Translations under genes and position numbers: made by a program | Notes under the pieces: model-generated | Told to the model about the DNA's origin: nothing | Database searches by the model: none | Seen by the model: only the letters and a program-made list of their open reading frames with translations | In this document: one piece after another, positions 12,318 to 23,661 of the stretch | Numbering within the stretch: the stretch's first letter is position 1 | Layout: every line of letters begins with the position of its first letter | Assembly: GCF_030272615.1 (NCBI RefSeq) | Contig: NC_081414.1 | Span: 521,612,185 to 521,676,184, forward strand | Length of the DNA: 64,000 nt | Direction of reading: 5' to 3' | DNA from: Cryptomeria japonica | Lineage: Eukaryota > Streptophyta > Pinopsida > Cupressales > Cupressaceae

Positions 12318-12819
12318 TCAATAACCTCTCAAGCATCCTTCCCCAACCACATAGAAATCCCTAATGTCCTCTATCAGGCATCATAAAACAACTAATCATA
12401 CCAGCCAAAATGCAAGCCAAAGAGTACTGTGCACCATATCTGCTCATCAAATCATCCCATGTAATAGGGTGAGCAAGAATAGTCTCATCATGGAATATCC
12501 ATCTCAAAGTCAAAATACCCGGTTGTGGAGTAGAATAACAATAAACCTTATCTCCAGCAAACAAAATCCTCAATATCTTATATATATCCTCTGGCGTGAT
12601 GGTCATCTCTCCAACCAAAAAATGAAAGGTGTTATGCTTCGAATGAAAACACTCAACTAAAGAAGTCAACATACATTGATTCACACAGATATCAGGAATC
12701 TATACTAGGTATCTAAATCCACACAAACCAATATGACCTCTCTTTGTGTCTGATAAATCATGAACTAGCCTCATCGTTGGCGGAAAAGTACACTGAAACT
12801 GAATATTTGGCAACTGAAT
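12318..12819 (-). pseudogene. Plant mobile domain (PMD / MAIN-like) pseudogene fragment
   Basis: Reading leftward from a splice-acceptor-like TTTTGCAG at 12820-12827, the frame gives VNQCMLTSLVECFHSKHNTF followed by GEMTITPEDIYKI, the hallmark of the plant mobile domain. Similar domains occur in Arabidopsis MAIN/MAIL proteins and in many plant transposons. Domestic members act in silencing and genome stability; transposon-borne ones are of unclear role. There is an in-frame stop upstream of VNQCM and another after DRGH, beyond which the frame continues (GFLCGWGRMLERL) until 12318. There it is cut by the LTR end of element A'. The remainder is not visible on the far side of A'. This is a broken gene or transposon-borne fragment, not functional as is. 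Confidence 0.75.
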
Positions 12820-13460
12820 CTGCAAAATCGAACATACAAATCATTAGTTGGTGACCCAATTTGTGATAAGAATGTGATAAACATACTAGAGAATCCAAAT
12901 ATACCACATTCAAAATAAAAATTTTTTGTTTACACCTTAAAAACTACTTGTTGTTTTCCATACGAGTTTTCATAGACAAGGACAAACTCGTATGAGCAAA
13001 CATTACGTGCCAAATGACTAAAGACTATCATATGACAAATAATAATATGTTGAACAACAAAATGGTATATCAAGAACATTTTCATATGAAACAAGGGTAT
13101 GCATTAGACGACAAACCCTACTTGCTCATACAACAAAATATAAAAAGATAGAAACTCGTATGACAAATAGTAAAGACTTGTATGATAAAATGACATAAAC
13201 AACTTCAAACGTATTTCAAAATGAAAAAATTCATCAAAAATTCAAAAATTAAGACATGCAAAGGCTAAAGATTGATCACTTACTATTGGGACGTAGTTCC
13301 GCAGTTGATTATGATGTCTCTAGCACTCAAATTGATGCTTCTGAATTGGAATTGTCATTTTTCTTCGTAGGAGGTTTTTGCAAATTTTCAACTTTGAGAG
13401 GTAAAACTAAATTGACAATGACACATTGAAGCCCTTATATAGCCCAAACCCTAATTTTTA
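12820..13460 (-). other. Probable first intron, degenerate exon 1 and promoter of the PMD pseudogene
   Basis: Upstream of the PMD exon there is an acceptor-like TTTTGCAG and an intron-like AT-rich stretch with reiterated ACTCGTATGA words. About 13300-13380 holds a short degenerate exon-like piece ending in a donor-like AGTAAGT. A TATA-like CTATATAAG lies at 13434-13442 on the minus strand. Exon 1 contains stops, so the model is only a sketch. Confidence 0.4.
13434..13442 (-). promoter_or_regulatory. TATA-box candidate upstream of the PMD pseudogene
   Basis: CTATATAAG on the minus strand lies about 60 bases upstream of the degenerate first exon. It fits a core promoter by position and sequence only. 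Confidence 0.4.
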
Positions 13461-13974
13461 AACTTTCTCTAATGGACGTAAAACTTGTACCCTAAGCTAA
13501 ATCGACTCTCCTGAGTCCATTTTCGGGATCAAAATTGAAATATGACTTCAATTTTCTAGTCAAAAATTCACAATGTTGACCACTTAGCACTTTCATGCTC
13601 AAGTCTAAATCTCAATTTAATTCTCAAATCAACTTTGATTCTAATCTTCAACATCAAATTTCATGCTCAAATAATTATCATTGCTAAAAATTGCCTAAAA
13701 TCATTGTACCCTCGCTATCTTTTGATTTACCTCCTGAGGGGGCATACTTGATTACATCTTTTTAGTGATTATCATCATCAAAAGTCGATAAATTTTTCAA
13801 ATACTCATCTAAAGTCGAGAAAAAAATATTTTCAAACAAATAAAATCAATTAAACCTTGTTACTAGGGGCATCTTAACTCAATCACATCATATCCAAGTT
13901 GAGATTCTTCGATGTCAAATAAAGAAATCTCTAGGGGCATATCAATCTTTTTCCTTATCTGAATCAATCTTCAA
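13461..13974. other. Non-coding, AT-rich 3' untranslated region of a Tat-type gypsy element
   Basis: No frame looks coding. A CCTCCTGAGGGGGCATACTT block near 13730 and oligopyrimidine stretches resemble the long 3' untranslated regions that precede the polypurine tract in Tat-type gypsy elements. Ownership by the LTR at 14436 is inferred from position. Confidence 0.35.
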
Positions 13975-14400
13975 ATCAATGTTTAGTTTCATCACATCAA
14001 ATCAGGTTGGACATTTTCTCTGGCTAGCTGATTCTTGTTCAATCAAGTTCAGAATCGGTTTTCTTTGCTCAATCGATTCTTGTTCAATCAAGTTCAGAAT
14101 TAGTTTTATCTCTCGCTCAGTCAGTTCTTGTTTAGTCAAGTTCAGAATCGATTACATCTTTCGATCAATCTAATTCAATCAAGCTCTAGATTGATGATCA
14201 TTTCTTGATGCATCAAGTTCAAGAACGCTATCTCACTCTTTGTCAATCCTAGTTCAATCAAGTTCAAGATTGATATCGCTTTAATCAATCTATTCAGTTT
14301 CATTGCTTCAAATCAAGTTGAACATCTCACTCTTCATCGGTTTGTGATCCATCAAGTTCAGAACTGATATCTATTTGGCATCAACTATTCTTTGAACCAA
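13975..14400 (+). repeat. Degenerate minisatellite before the Tat-type LTR
   Basis: Units of roughly 45-50 bases built around TTCAATCAAGTTCAGAATCG are repeated at least six times with substitutions and length changes. They produce a spurious open frame (13979-14173) with repeated SIKFRI-like peptides. Long 3' untranslated regions with tandem repeats are typical of Tat/Ogre-like gypsy elements. Confidence 0.7.
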
Positions 14401-14420
14401 CGCGATGCTCGCACATTAAT

Positions 14421-14435
14421 TCAAAGAGGGGCAAA
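14421..14435 (+). other. Polypurine tract of Tat-type gypsy element
   Basis: CAAAGAGGGGCAAA lies immediately before the LTR start TGTAATACCC, marking the 3' LTR junction and + orientation. Confidence 0.7.
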
Positions 14436-15449
14436 TGTAATACCCTAAAAACGGTCACCTAAATCGTGGGCCCCTAATCTCGACAACATCACCAAGGTCC
14501 TAAACAAAGGTAGTTAAATCAACCATAAGCACTTGGTTAATTAATTCTTCAATCATTAATTTTACATGGCAAGTTAATCACTTTATATTAATTAAATATT
14601 TATTTAATAAATTAATTCATTCCAAGTAAATCATTTTGATCAATTATCCTATTTATTTAATTAAATATCCTATCATATTTAATTAATAAATAAATTTCGC
14701 ATTTAATCATAACAAAGGAATTAATTTATAAAAAGAGATTTAATCACACAAAAAAGGAATTAATATAAAAAGAGATTAATCACAAAAAGAGGAATTAATC
14801 TACAAAAGAAAGAGTTAAATTGAAAAGAAAACAAAAGAATTCAATTAAGAGAAGAAATCAAACTTAAGATATTTCTTTTTCTAAAATTGAGATAACTTGA
14901 GAAATTAGAAAAGCAATTAAATTGAATTAATCATTTTCTCTAAAAATAAAACTTAAAATCTTTTATTGAGGAAAGAGGTTTAGTTAAATTGAAAAACCTT
15001 TTTCTAAATAAAAATCTTGAGCAAATTAAAGGAAAGTGCATGGAATCACCTATTTTTATCTCAAGTGCATGGAATCAAAAAAATTTCTCTAATGCAAACT
15101 CGAACTTATAATCTGAATGCACTCAATCAGGCTATAATTGGAATCTATCTCAAGGTTAAATTTAATCATATCTATCAATTATTTCAATTGTGCTTTTTCT
15201 TGAGGAATCTCAACCACTCATTGCTAATCGATCTTGACCATTGGTCTCTCGTTTGAGTCTCTATAAATTTAGCATTCATCTCTCATTCAAACACCCTAGA
15301 TATTTATTCTTATTGTGCAATTTTTTCTCTGGAGTCATTGAAGATATTGTGATTTTAGATTATTGCATCTTAGTTTATCTTTTTCCATATTTAGTTCAAT
15401 TGAGATTTCTTGAATTCATCTATCTTAATCTTCATGCATTTAGCTTAAT
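14436..15449 (+). repeat. Tat-type gypsy LTR (3' LTR, right end uncertain)
   Basis: The sequence starts TGTAATACCCTAAAAACGGT after a polypurine tract, and a TATA-like CTATAAATTT sits at 15261-15270. The right end cannot be placed exactly: an unrelated minus-strand pol fragment is recognisable from about 15450. No second copy is in the window. A truncated 3' LTR is the simplest reading. Confidence 0.55.
15261..15270 (+). promoter_or_regulatory. TATA-box candidate in Tat-type LTR
   Basis: CTATAAATTT is followed about 25 bases later by a pyrimidine-rich CATCTCTCATTC stretch compatible with a transcription start. Prediction from sequence only. Confidence 0.45.
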
Positions 15450-15870
15450 GGGAATGAAGTCTCATTGGGGAGTGACAAAAACAAACCCTACCCTTGATCC
15501 TTTCTAAGTGTGACAACCATCAAAATAGAGTTACCATGAGGATTGCGATGTCATAGTGAAAACATACTCATCAGGGAATTTTGTAACTAGTAGATAAGAA
15601 TCCACCAACGATTATTTACCTAGGTGATCTTCTATGACTTATCTCTTAATATTGGATATCAAACTCATTGAGAAGCATTACCCATTTTTCCATGTGACCC
15701 GTTAGAGTTGTCTTGGATAGAAAATACTTCAATGGATCAATCTTGCAAATGATCTTAACAATATAACTCAAAAAGTAGTGTCTATGCTTTTGAGAGTAGA
15801 AGGTGATAGCTAAACATGTTTTTTCCATTGGGGTGTAGTTAAGTTCATACCTAACTAAGGTAGGATTTGT
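15450..15870 (-). pseudogene. Ty3/gypsy Tat-lineage pol fragment: RNase H plus second (archaeal-type) RNase H
   Basis: On the minus strand, NYTPMEKTCLAITF and KIDPLKYFLSK followed by WVMLLNEFDIQY match the gypsy RNase H domain. Downstream, after a frameshift, FTMTSQSSW, a stop and LYFDGCHT followed by VFVTPQ match the start of the second, archaeal-type RNase H found in Tat-lineage elements. Several stops and at least one frameshift make it a pseudogene. It begins abruptly at the end of the F3 LTR (15868) and fades out near 15450, so both ends are truncated. Reverse transcriptase and integrase are not present. Confidence 0.8.
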
Positions 15871-16416
15871 AATGCCTACCAAAATACCCTAGAGAAATTG
15901 TGATGCCCAAACTTTTGGGTAAAAACACAACAACAATTTTTTTTAAAATAACACTAATTTACTTGTGATCTACGTAATGTCTTAGAAGAGGTTGCTCACT
16001 TAGTTTCTCTAATAAAAATCTTAAGCGTTAATTTTATTAGGTCTCTAATGCAAACGATAAAATATTATTCCAAGAGTAGAAATACATTTAATTTAGTATA
16101 AAAATAATTCCTAATTTATTACATTTCAATTTCCTTTTAATTTACTAATAACACCCATTGATAATTAAAGCTAAATAAAATATTTCTATAAAGTCGACAT
16201 AACTTTATATTTAATTAATTCATCCAATTGCAATATTTAATTTTAATTATATTTAAAGTTAATATTATCTCCTTATATTATATAAATAATTCCAAAATCC
16301 ATTAATTTAATATTAATACAAATTCATTGTATTGATATTAATTAATTGAGAAAATGAATATACAGTTCCAAAACTTCATTATAATAATTAAATCATTAAT
16401 AATGTTTCCTAGTAAA
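15868..16416 (-). repeat. F3: 3' part of a gypsy-type LTR, left of insertion B
   Basis: Read on the minus strand this ends CTAGGG...GGTAGGCATTACA, a diverged version of the GGGGCATTACA ends at 7321 and 9719. The end abuts the Tat pol fragment, so F3 seems to have landed in that pol. It is extremely AT-rich with no coding. The sequence resumes beyond element B at 56742, as shown by the perfect 5-bp duplication flanking B. Confidence 0.5.
16412..16416. repeat. Left target-site duplication of element B (GTAAA)
   Basis: GTAAA directly precedes the TGTTAG start of element B and is repeated at 56737-56741 directly after its CCAACA end. Confidence 0.85.
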
Positions 16417-16714
16417 TGTTAGAAACAATGCACCACTGAGATGGGGGTGAATCAGTGGTTCTCAACCTTTTCCCTTTAGCTATCCTATGTGAGCATACCG
16501 GTTTATGGATCTAACTCAATGCAAACTTATCGATTAGCAAGGAGACCAACACCAATCCAATCACACAAGGGACATCACATAACACCAATATATACAAGGA
16601 AAACCAAAGATGGGAAAAAACTCGGTGAGAAATGTTGTTGGAGTCTACTACTCCAATCCAGCCTCACAGTTAAAACTCTATTACAATGTTTAGGGCACCA
16701 ACCCAAGGAGCACT
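16417..16714 (-). repeat. Left (3') LTR of element B, first piece
   Basis: This piece matches 47896-48190 of the right LTR, including GCTATCCTATGTGAGCATACC. It stops at the D insertion. The LTR resumes at 42506 with CCCCTAACTTGTTTATGG, the sequence that follows without a break in the right LTR. Confidence 0.85.
16710..16714. repeat. Left target-site duplication of the D array (GCACT)
   Basis: GCACT precedes the TGTTGG start of D. The partner after the far end of D (42501-42505) reads GCATT, one base different, consistent with an old insertion. Confidence 0.75.
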
Positions 16715-17250
16715 TGTTGGCTCCTTTTTATGCTCAACAACAAAATCAACAACCAATATAATCTACAACCAAATTTTGAAAGGTAGCCAACCTCAACTAT
16801 GATTTCAAAGGACTAACTAGACCAACTTAACAAGGATGTGAATCCTTCTACTCTTTAGGCTCTGCAAAACCTAGGTGAGTATACCTTTGATGCATTGAAT
16901 CAGACCCATTACACATAAGACAACATCAACAAAAGCAGATTGATCTCATAAGAGCTCAACAACAAGTAGGTTACTGCAAATGGGCTAGATCTACACATAT
17001 AACTCAGCTATGTTTGAGCATGAGATAGATGAAACATTTCAAACAAAACATAAAATAAGGATATTCTGATTTGAGTTTAAATTGTTGTTCTGACAATACT
17101 TCAACATTGTAAAAGACCAGTGCCTAATCCTGGCCATAGAGTCATGCATAAAACTGGAAGAGAGATCCCAATTACAAGTTACTTTCCACATTAAATTATC
17201 ATGTATTAATGCCTTAGATTAATACAATCCTCTACTCTGTCACAAAACCA

Positions 17251-17263
17251 TATTTATATATCC
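17251..17263 (-). promoter_or_regulatory. TATA-box candidate in D LTR copy 1
   Basis: GGATATATAAATA on the minus strand; the equivalent sites in copies 2 and 3 read GGATATATAAG (24200-24210 and 31168-31178). Conserved position in three LTRs supports a core promoter. Confidence 0.55.
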
Positions 17264-17953
17264 AATATACATTCAAAATCATTAATGTTGGGTTTCAGGA
17301 TTTAAATTCTTCCTTGAAGAATACCCAAAAGGCAAACATTACACTCTTAGAGAAGGCTAAAAGAGACAATTTCAAATTATCCCTAACAATATAAAATTGA
17401 ATGAATCTGAATACATTTTTGGAGACAATTTCGTGGAAAATCACACATGCCTTGCATATGTGTAAACCTGCAAACTGAAACAAAACCTACAACAAAGACA
17501 ACACTGAAAACCTAGAATAAACACACTGTTATTTGCAAAGAATTGAAAACCGTCATCACTAGAACCTGCTATTCCGGATTTCTCCCTTGGAGAAGATCTC
17601 TCAAAAAATAGAACAATTACAATTGAGAAGAATTGAGAATAAGGAGTGGGAAAAAGATCAGAATCCATCAGAAAATGCCAAGTGTCATTTTTCCATAACT
17701 GCAAGAATATATCTTTTTCTTCCCATGGAAACTTCTCTAAAAATATCTAAGATTTGTTGAAAATAATTCCATAAATGCATTCCTCATTCCAAGAGCTTTC
17801 TAGTGATATATAATACTTGCATATTTGACCAAAAAATACCCCTTGGGCGAATTTAATCTTGAAGGCAGATCATCATTTAAATTTTTCAAATTTCTCTATA
17901 GTTTCAACTATGCATTTAACTTTGATTTTTCACCATTTTTTGGCTTGACGCCC

Positions 17954-17965
17954 TGCCACGTGGCA
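17954..17965. promoter_or_regulatory. G-box palindrome in D U3
   Basis: TGCCACGTGGCA is a perfect 12-base palindrome centred on CACGTG, the G-box core bound by plant bZIP and bHLH factors. Copies 2 and 3 keep decayed versions (TGCCACGTGGTA, TGCCACATGGCA). Other TGCCACGT words lie nearby in copies 2 and 3. Regulatory use is inferred. Confidence 0.45.
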
Positions 17966-20677
17966 GCTTGTGATTCATCAGGAGGGTACACTGGGCTCCA
18001 CCTGGGATGATACCTCATCAATCTGCCACTTATAGACCACCTGGATCACCATTGGACTACCTACTTGTCGCCACCTCACCGGAACCCACCACTTGGACCT
18101 GCCACATAACCTTTTGCCATTTCACGAAGGGTAATGAGCGTGCATCTTCGGATAATGAAACCACACCAGTCGTTGGATCTTGATGAACCTATGCGATCTT
18201 TAATCCTTTTGCTGCTTCACGATGGTTAATGGGCGAGCACCTTCACCTCGCGAAACTATGCGCACCGTCTGATCTCCTCAACCTACTCACTCATTAATCC
18301 TCTCTTTCCCTGCAAAACCCACCTACCTCGGGATCTGTGGGCACATGGGGTTCATTGGTTTCTAGTTGTCTCTTCGATTGCCTCAGGATTTGCATTCGCA
18401 TGCGTGAGGTCCACTGGGCACCCAATTGGCACCTTGTGTCAAAAGCCTCAAGCTTTCAACACTATGGTTATGTGTGTTCCCACATTTAAATACCAAAATT
18501 CCCCCCTACCCAATGAATGTGGGATAAATGGTTTTGCCCATAAATGCATTTTCTGAAGCTTTCTTTGAGTTTTAATGATATTTTACTGAAAGTTAACACC
18601 TCCTCCATTCATATTCAAACTCTCTGTGGGGAGGGCTATTGGCAAAGGGGCATTGAACTAGTTTTACATGCTCCACTTGTATTTGTTTGAAGGTTTTTAT
18701 TTTATAAAAAAGATGCTTTACCCATTCCATACACCTCACACACAGGCTGGATTTGTTTAAAATTTCTGCAAGTAACCATGCAGGGAGGATTATTGGCATT
18801 ATTCTTGCCAATTGCATTGCTTGAAAGTCTCTAATGGCTCTTGGATTGTCTTTATACTTACAGATCACATTTGCTTGAGAGTTTCTTATGCTTGTAACAT
18901 GTTGCGTAGGAGGAGATTGCTGCCTTCAAACCATGCCAATTGCATTTGCTTTAATAGTTTCAAACCTCCTCCATTTTTCACTGGCACGTGAAAGGAAGAT
19001 GCTGGCAAAAGTGATGCTATCACATTTGCTTTGAAGATTTTAAAAACCTCTCCAAACACCACATTGCTTGCTACTAATATCATTTCCTACAAGTTTTGAA
19101 GAATTTCTCAATTGATTTCAACACAAGAAGGATGCTGGTAAAATCGTGGCGCTTGGCTTTACACATGCCATAAGCATTTGCCTGAAGCTTTCTTTCTCTT
19201 CCTAAAACTACAACAAGGAGGAGATTTGGGTAACGTCGATAGGCATTATGGCTGCCAATTGCATTTTGAAATTTTTAAAACCCTCTTCCAAAAATTCTAC
19301 TTGCTAGGTGCATTTTTTAATGTCTCTTCTCTATCGTTGAAGGAGGATTTAGCATTAAACTCACCAAATTAAAATTGTCTAGAGTTCTATTAGCATCTTG
19401 AACTCTATTAACATGTCTCCTGATCATAATCCACATTTAAATATTATGAAATTCTCCTAGTGAACCAAGTCGCCAATAAAATCAATGCACGAGCATGAGC
19501 CAGGTTGGGCCCCAAAGTGGGTCCGACTAAATTTTTTTTTGTTTTCATGAAAATGACCTTTGAAATGCCTCATGAACCTTAAACATACCTCTGGAATCAA
19601 TTGGCACCATTTTTAGATCATTAAACGGAGTTTTGCAACTTTCAGGCACTTGCGCCATATTTTCGCATTTAATCGCAAAGACATAATTTTCAAACTGGTC
19701 AAAACATCTTTCTGGACTTTGAAAATTTACAGGCATGTACTCTAATATACAAACATGAACTTTTGTAATTGGTTTCTTAAGACGAATCTCGAGTGAAGAA
19801 ATATTAATGGTCAAAGATGACCAACTAGCTTTGTCGACACTACAAACCTGATGAAGTCAATGCCTAGGGAACTTATGATGCCTTTCTTACAAATATAAAA
19901 TGATCTCCATAGACCCTCAAATCAAAGGCATAGGTACCTTGAAGTACATATCAAAACTTGGAATGCTCAGTTCGACCAAAAGGCCGACTGGGTGCAAATG
20001 GTGCACTCATGAAAATAGAAACTTTAACTGATGTAGCAATGAAAGTACGAAACACTGAATAACGTGGCTCAAGAAACCCTTTTGAAAACTGATCAAACAG
20101 ATTGGTAGGAGCTTTAAATTTGAAAAATAGCTTGTCTTTTATACCAGCAATAGCCCAGAAAAAACATTTTGACATGACATTCAACAGGGCATCTTTTACA
20201 AAAGTGCAAAATAAGGCTTTGACTAGCTGTCGAAATAGGGACTTGTGCAAACAGTAAACTGCAAATGGATTCATAAAGACTTGAAATTTTGCATGCTGAC
20301 TCACATTTATGCATAGAATTTAATCCACTTTGAATATCATCATGACGACCAACTGGGAAAAAGTTATAGGTGCTCAAAGTAGGCTACTTAATAATATCTA
20401 CATTTGCACCTAACATGCACTTTCAGCTCACCCCTTGAAATGGGTACCTGATCAACTGATCCAAACTGAAATCTAAAAGTTGCAATAGACTGCATAGGCC
20501 AAATAAAAGGTGTAAAACACATTTCCCAAGCCTTACCCTTTGATAATTAACTGGCTCCATTTTACCCTCTTTCTAACCAGGCCATTCAAGTTGACTCATA
20601 TTATGGTCATTTGGAAATGCAGATCAAAATTTTGAAATGGGCCTCTCAAATTCACTCAAATTTAATGAGTCCTAGCA

Positions 20678-20869
20678 ATGGCTCTAACTAGGGATGGTTG
20701 ATTGCAAGACCAACACAAGAATTCATAATCTATGGTAGAGCAGACCACCCAAAAACGAAAAACACTTCTCTTCTCCTAAAAAATAGGGCTCCTTATTCTA
20801 CCCAAACAATAGGGTACCTTATTGAAAACCACACAAGTGAAAGCAAAGTGACTGTACAAAAATACAACT
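20678..20869. other. D internal region 1, 3' untranslated part
   Basis: Short non-coding stretch between LTR 1 and the second-domain reading frame. The bases next to the LTR (TGGCTCTAACTAGGG on plus) are conserved in the second unit, but do not form a clear polypurine tract. Confidence 0.5.
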
Positions 20870-21655
20870 TATTTATTAAATGGTTCCCAGCCACCAAAGT
20901 TGAAACCAACTCTTTCTCTTATCAAAAATCTAATTCTCATCACTTAATAATGTAAACAATTTGAAGCAAACACTGACCATCAAAGAAATGTTTCTATTAT
21001 GACACACATCTTCCAACATGCTTTTCCAATCAGCATTATATACATACCCATCATGAACATAATTTTGACCCTTACTTTCATGATCAACTACTGAAACATA
21101 TCCATTCTTTTCATCATCTACTAAGTGAAATAAATCAGCATCTTTAACATCCCACTCTTCAAAAAATGAACAACCTCTGGCTCAAGCATATAATCTGAAA
21201 TAAGATTTAAATATTCACTCATCTTCGCATGAAAAACTTCAAGATGGGGTTCAAACACACTAGCAAGCAACCCATTACAAAAATCTCCATCTTGACACAT
21301 GTCACTGCTCCATGGAATGGTATCAACATCATGGACTGGTTCGTCATTTACAACATCTAGTTGATCAATTATTTCTTCAAACAAAGGGTTAGAAACCAAA
21401 TGAAGAATCCCCTTATGAAAATTGTGACAATGAAGTGGTTGGTCCATATCTATATCAACATTGAATAAAACATTAGAAAATTTGATAAAGATATCATCCG
21501 CCTTATCATCATAATCATCTTCATCAAACAAAGAAGAAATTGAAACTAGGCTGGAAATATCCTCGATATTCCATGTTTCATAACCACAAAATTTCATCCT
21601 CTGACCATCATTCTAAGAATCAAGATACTCATACTTATCTTGCCACAACTAATCT
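20870..21655 (-). pseudogene. D unit 1: acidic second-domain ORF, decayed
   Basis: This aligns residue by residue with the 258-codon frame of unit 2 (27832-28608), including DEDDYDDKAD and NVDIDMDQPL. Frameshifts and stops break it, with the longest open piece at 21121-21597. It follows the gag frame after the same TAG codon as in unit 2. Function unknown; no known retrotransposon enzyme motif is visible. Confidence 0.7.
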
Positions 21656-22923
21656 TTTTTACCAATAGAACACTCATCACCAATCAAAGAATAAAGATGA
21701 ATATCACTACCATTTACTTCATCTGATGAATATCCAGCATGTTCACTTAAATTTTCTATCACAAATCCATCTGTTAGATCAACATGTTGTTCATCAAATG
21801 TATAAGCATTTAGTTCACAATCCTTTTCTAAATAATCCTCTTCACCATATTGCAGAAGGTCTTCATTAATAACTCTAAGGCTTTACAACATTTGAACCTT
21901 CTTGTCCATAACTTCAAGAGCTTTCCTAAGTTCTGCAATCTTTTGGAATTGCATTACACTTTGTTGTTCCATGTGACATTGTTTAAAAAATTTGTCATCA
22001 ATGTATGCTATATTTTCATTGCAATCATGTGTACCATTAAGATTTTCTAAATTAACTTCGTGCACAACTCTCATATTAGAAATATCATCCACATGATCTG
22101 AAGAAGTGAAATCTTAAATTACTCTTACTTCATCTTCAACACAATTGACATTATTAATATCTAAGTGAGGATCAACCATTGTTTGCACTAAATAACTTTG
22201 ATTTTCATAGGGAATTAAATTATCATGGTTTCCAGCACAAGTATGAACACCAAAAACCTGAACATTACTTCTCACTTCACACCTAGTTGCAGCATTACAA
22301 AAACTATGATAGCAGACATCGACATGTACAATTGTTTTAGGAATGCCATATTTTAAATTTTTCTCTATGTCCATGGCTATCACAAATGTCTGATGCAATG
22401 TCTTTGGCTCTTTATCCCTCAACCTATAACTCATCTTACTTCCAAAGGCATCCAAATAAATCACTAAAGATATTTCATCATTTAGTCCCTTGTGGGATCT
22501 CAACTAGTGCTTTGGAAAATCCGACATTGAAGGCTGGCACTAACTCACCTTCCTTCTAATCTCCATCAACTTCCTTAGTGCATCATTAAAGTTTATTCTC
22601 TTAGAAAATTGCTCAAGAAAATATGCAACTAATTCTTCCCATGAGGGAATAGAAGCTTCCTGCAAAAACGAGAACCAAATCCTAACATCCCCTTTCAAAC
22701 TCTACACAAACAACTTCATGCAAATATCCTCATGATAGATATCATAGTCATTCATTAAATCAACAAAATTTTGCACGTGCATTCTTGTTGATTGTAACTG
22801 GTCCCCATTAAATAATGGTAAATGCTTCCTAATGTCACTTGGAATATGATTCGGGTAACCAGGTATACCATCAAAACAGAATGGCACATAACCTTTAATA
22901 GAGAAATTTCTACAACAAACCAT
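21656..22923 (-). pseudogene. D unit 1: gag, decayed
   Basis: Fragments at 22702-22923, 22114-22503 and 21883-22092 match the intact gag of unit 2, starting with a related N-terminus (NFSIKGYVPFCFDGIPGYP). Frameshifts and stops separate them. This is a gypsy-type structural protein, which would assemble the virus-like particle. The unit is clearly more damaged than unit 2. Confidence 0.75.
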
Positions 22924-23661
22924 TACTAGCTACAAAGTTTGAATACATTCACTGTTTTCAACCAATAAAATTTTATTGCAGCAAGAGTCTACCTCCCCTA
23001 TTACTCAAAATATTTCACCCATGCTTTAACTAAAATTTTTCAAAATAGAAAATATGTGAAGTATGAATTCCTTTTCCTTTCTATGGTGACCTTTTCACCT
23101 AATAAGAAACAAATAATTACCTCAACAATGAGGAATACCTGGAGTAAATTTGCTGCTATTTGGTAAGATGTTTCTGAGATCTTCTAACATTATACACTGA
23201 TCTTCATACAGAGTTGCCACCTCCTTCATGGAGGAAAATATCCTCAATAATTTTCTGGGATCTTCAGTCTTACAACTCCAAGCATTTGCTAAATCTTTGA
23301 TGCAAGTTCACCAAATCTTTTAAAATTTTTACAATAATGCACACTAGTGCAGAGATCTTTTAGAGTCGCGACTCACTACTATGAGAATTTATGAAATCAC
23401 TTATAGAACATGAACAAATCTGGACTTACACAGAGATAAAAGGATAGCAATTTTTCAACACTTGGATAAGAATTGACTCTCATGACAGAAAGAAAACATT
23501 ATTGACTTCATATAACAATATGAGGCAAATAATAATAGATCTGAAAATACTTTCAGATTTACAAGACTTTTATGACTCTTTCCTCAAATTGGATAGGCCC
23601 AACTTTGGGATTCGATTCAACATGAGTTATTACAACACTTCCCTAGAAGAGTTGTCATTTT
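22924..23661 (-). other. D unit 1: untranslated leader with decayed primer site
   Basis: No coding frame is seen. The position equivalent to the primer-binding site of unit 2 (about 23641-23658) reads TGACAACTCTTCTAGGG, a decayed form of TGGTGACTCTGCTGGGG. Confidence 0.55.

Larger units (their letters stand above)
16715..20677 (-). repeat. D LTR copy 1 (3963 bp)
   Basis: Plus-strand ends are TGTTGGCTCC and GAGTCCTAGCA, equivalent to TG...CA in the element's own sense with one decayed base. It aligns along its whole length with copies 2 and 3. A TATA-like site on the minus strand at 17251-17263 implies a U3 of about 3.4 kb and R-U5 of about 0.5 kb. Open frames inside (for example 17441-17704 on minus) recur in all copies because the LTR recurs, not because a gene is evident. 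Confidence 0.85.

Noticed and set aside
13979-14173. Open frame with repeated SIKFRI peptides
   Set aside because: The repeats come from the minisatellite DNA; unit lengths are not kept in phase.
14436-15513. Placing the Tat-type LTR end at the GTGTGACA near 15513
   Set aside because: That sequence belongs to the minus-strand pol fragment (DGCHT, and VFVTPQ further left), so the LTR must end earlier, near 15450 or before.
17441-17704. Minus-strand open frame present in all three D LTRs (also 24388-24618 and 31383-31622)
   Set aside because: It recurs because the LTR recurs. It lies upstream of the presumed transcription start, has no known motif, and differs in length between copies.
20678-20695. 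TGGCTCTAACTAGGGATGG as a primer-binding site for a plus-oriented D
   Set aside because: Gag reads on the minus strand and a better primer site (TGGTGACTCTGCTGGGG) lies at the other end of the internal region, so this is the 3' side.
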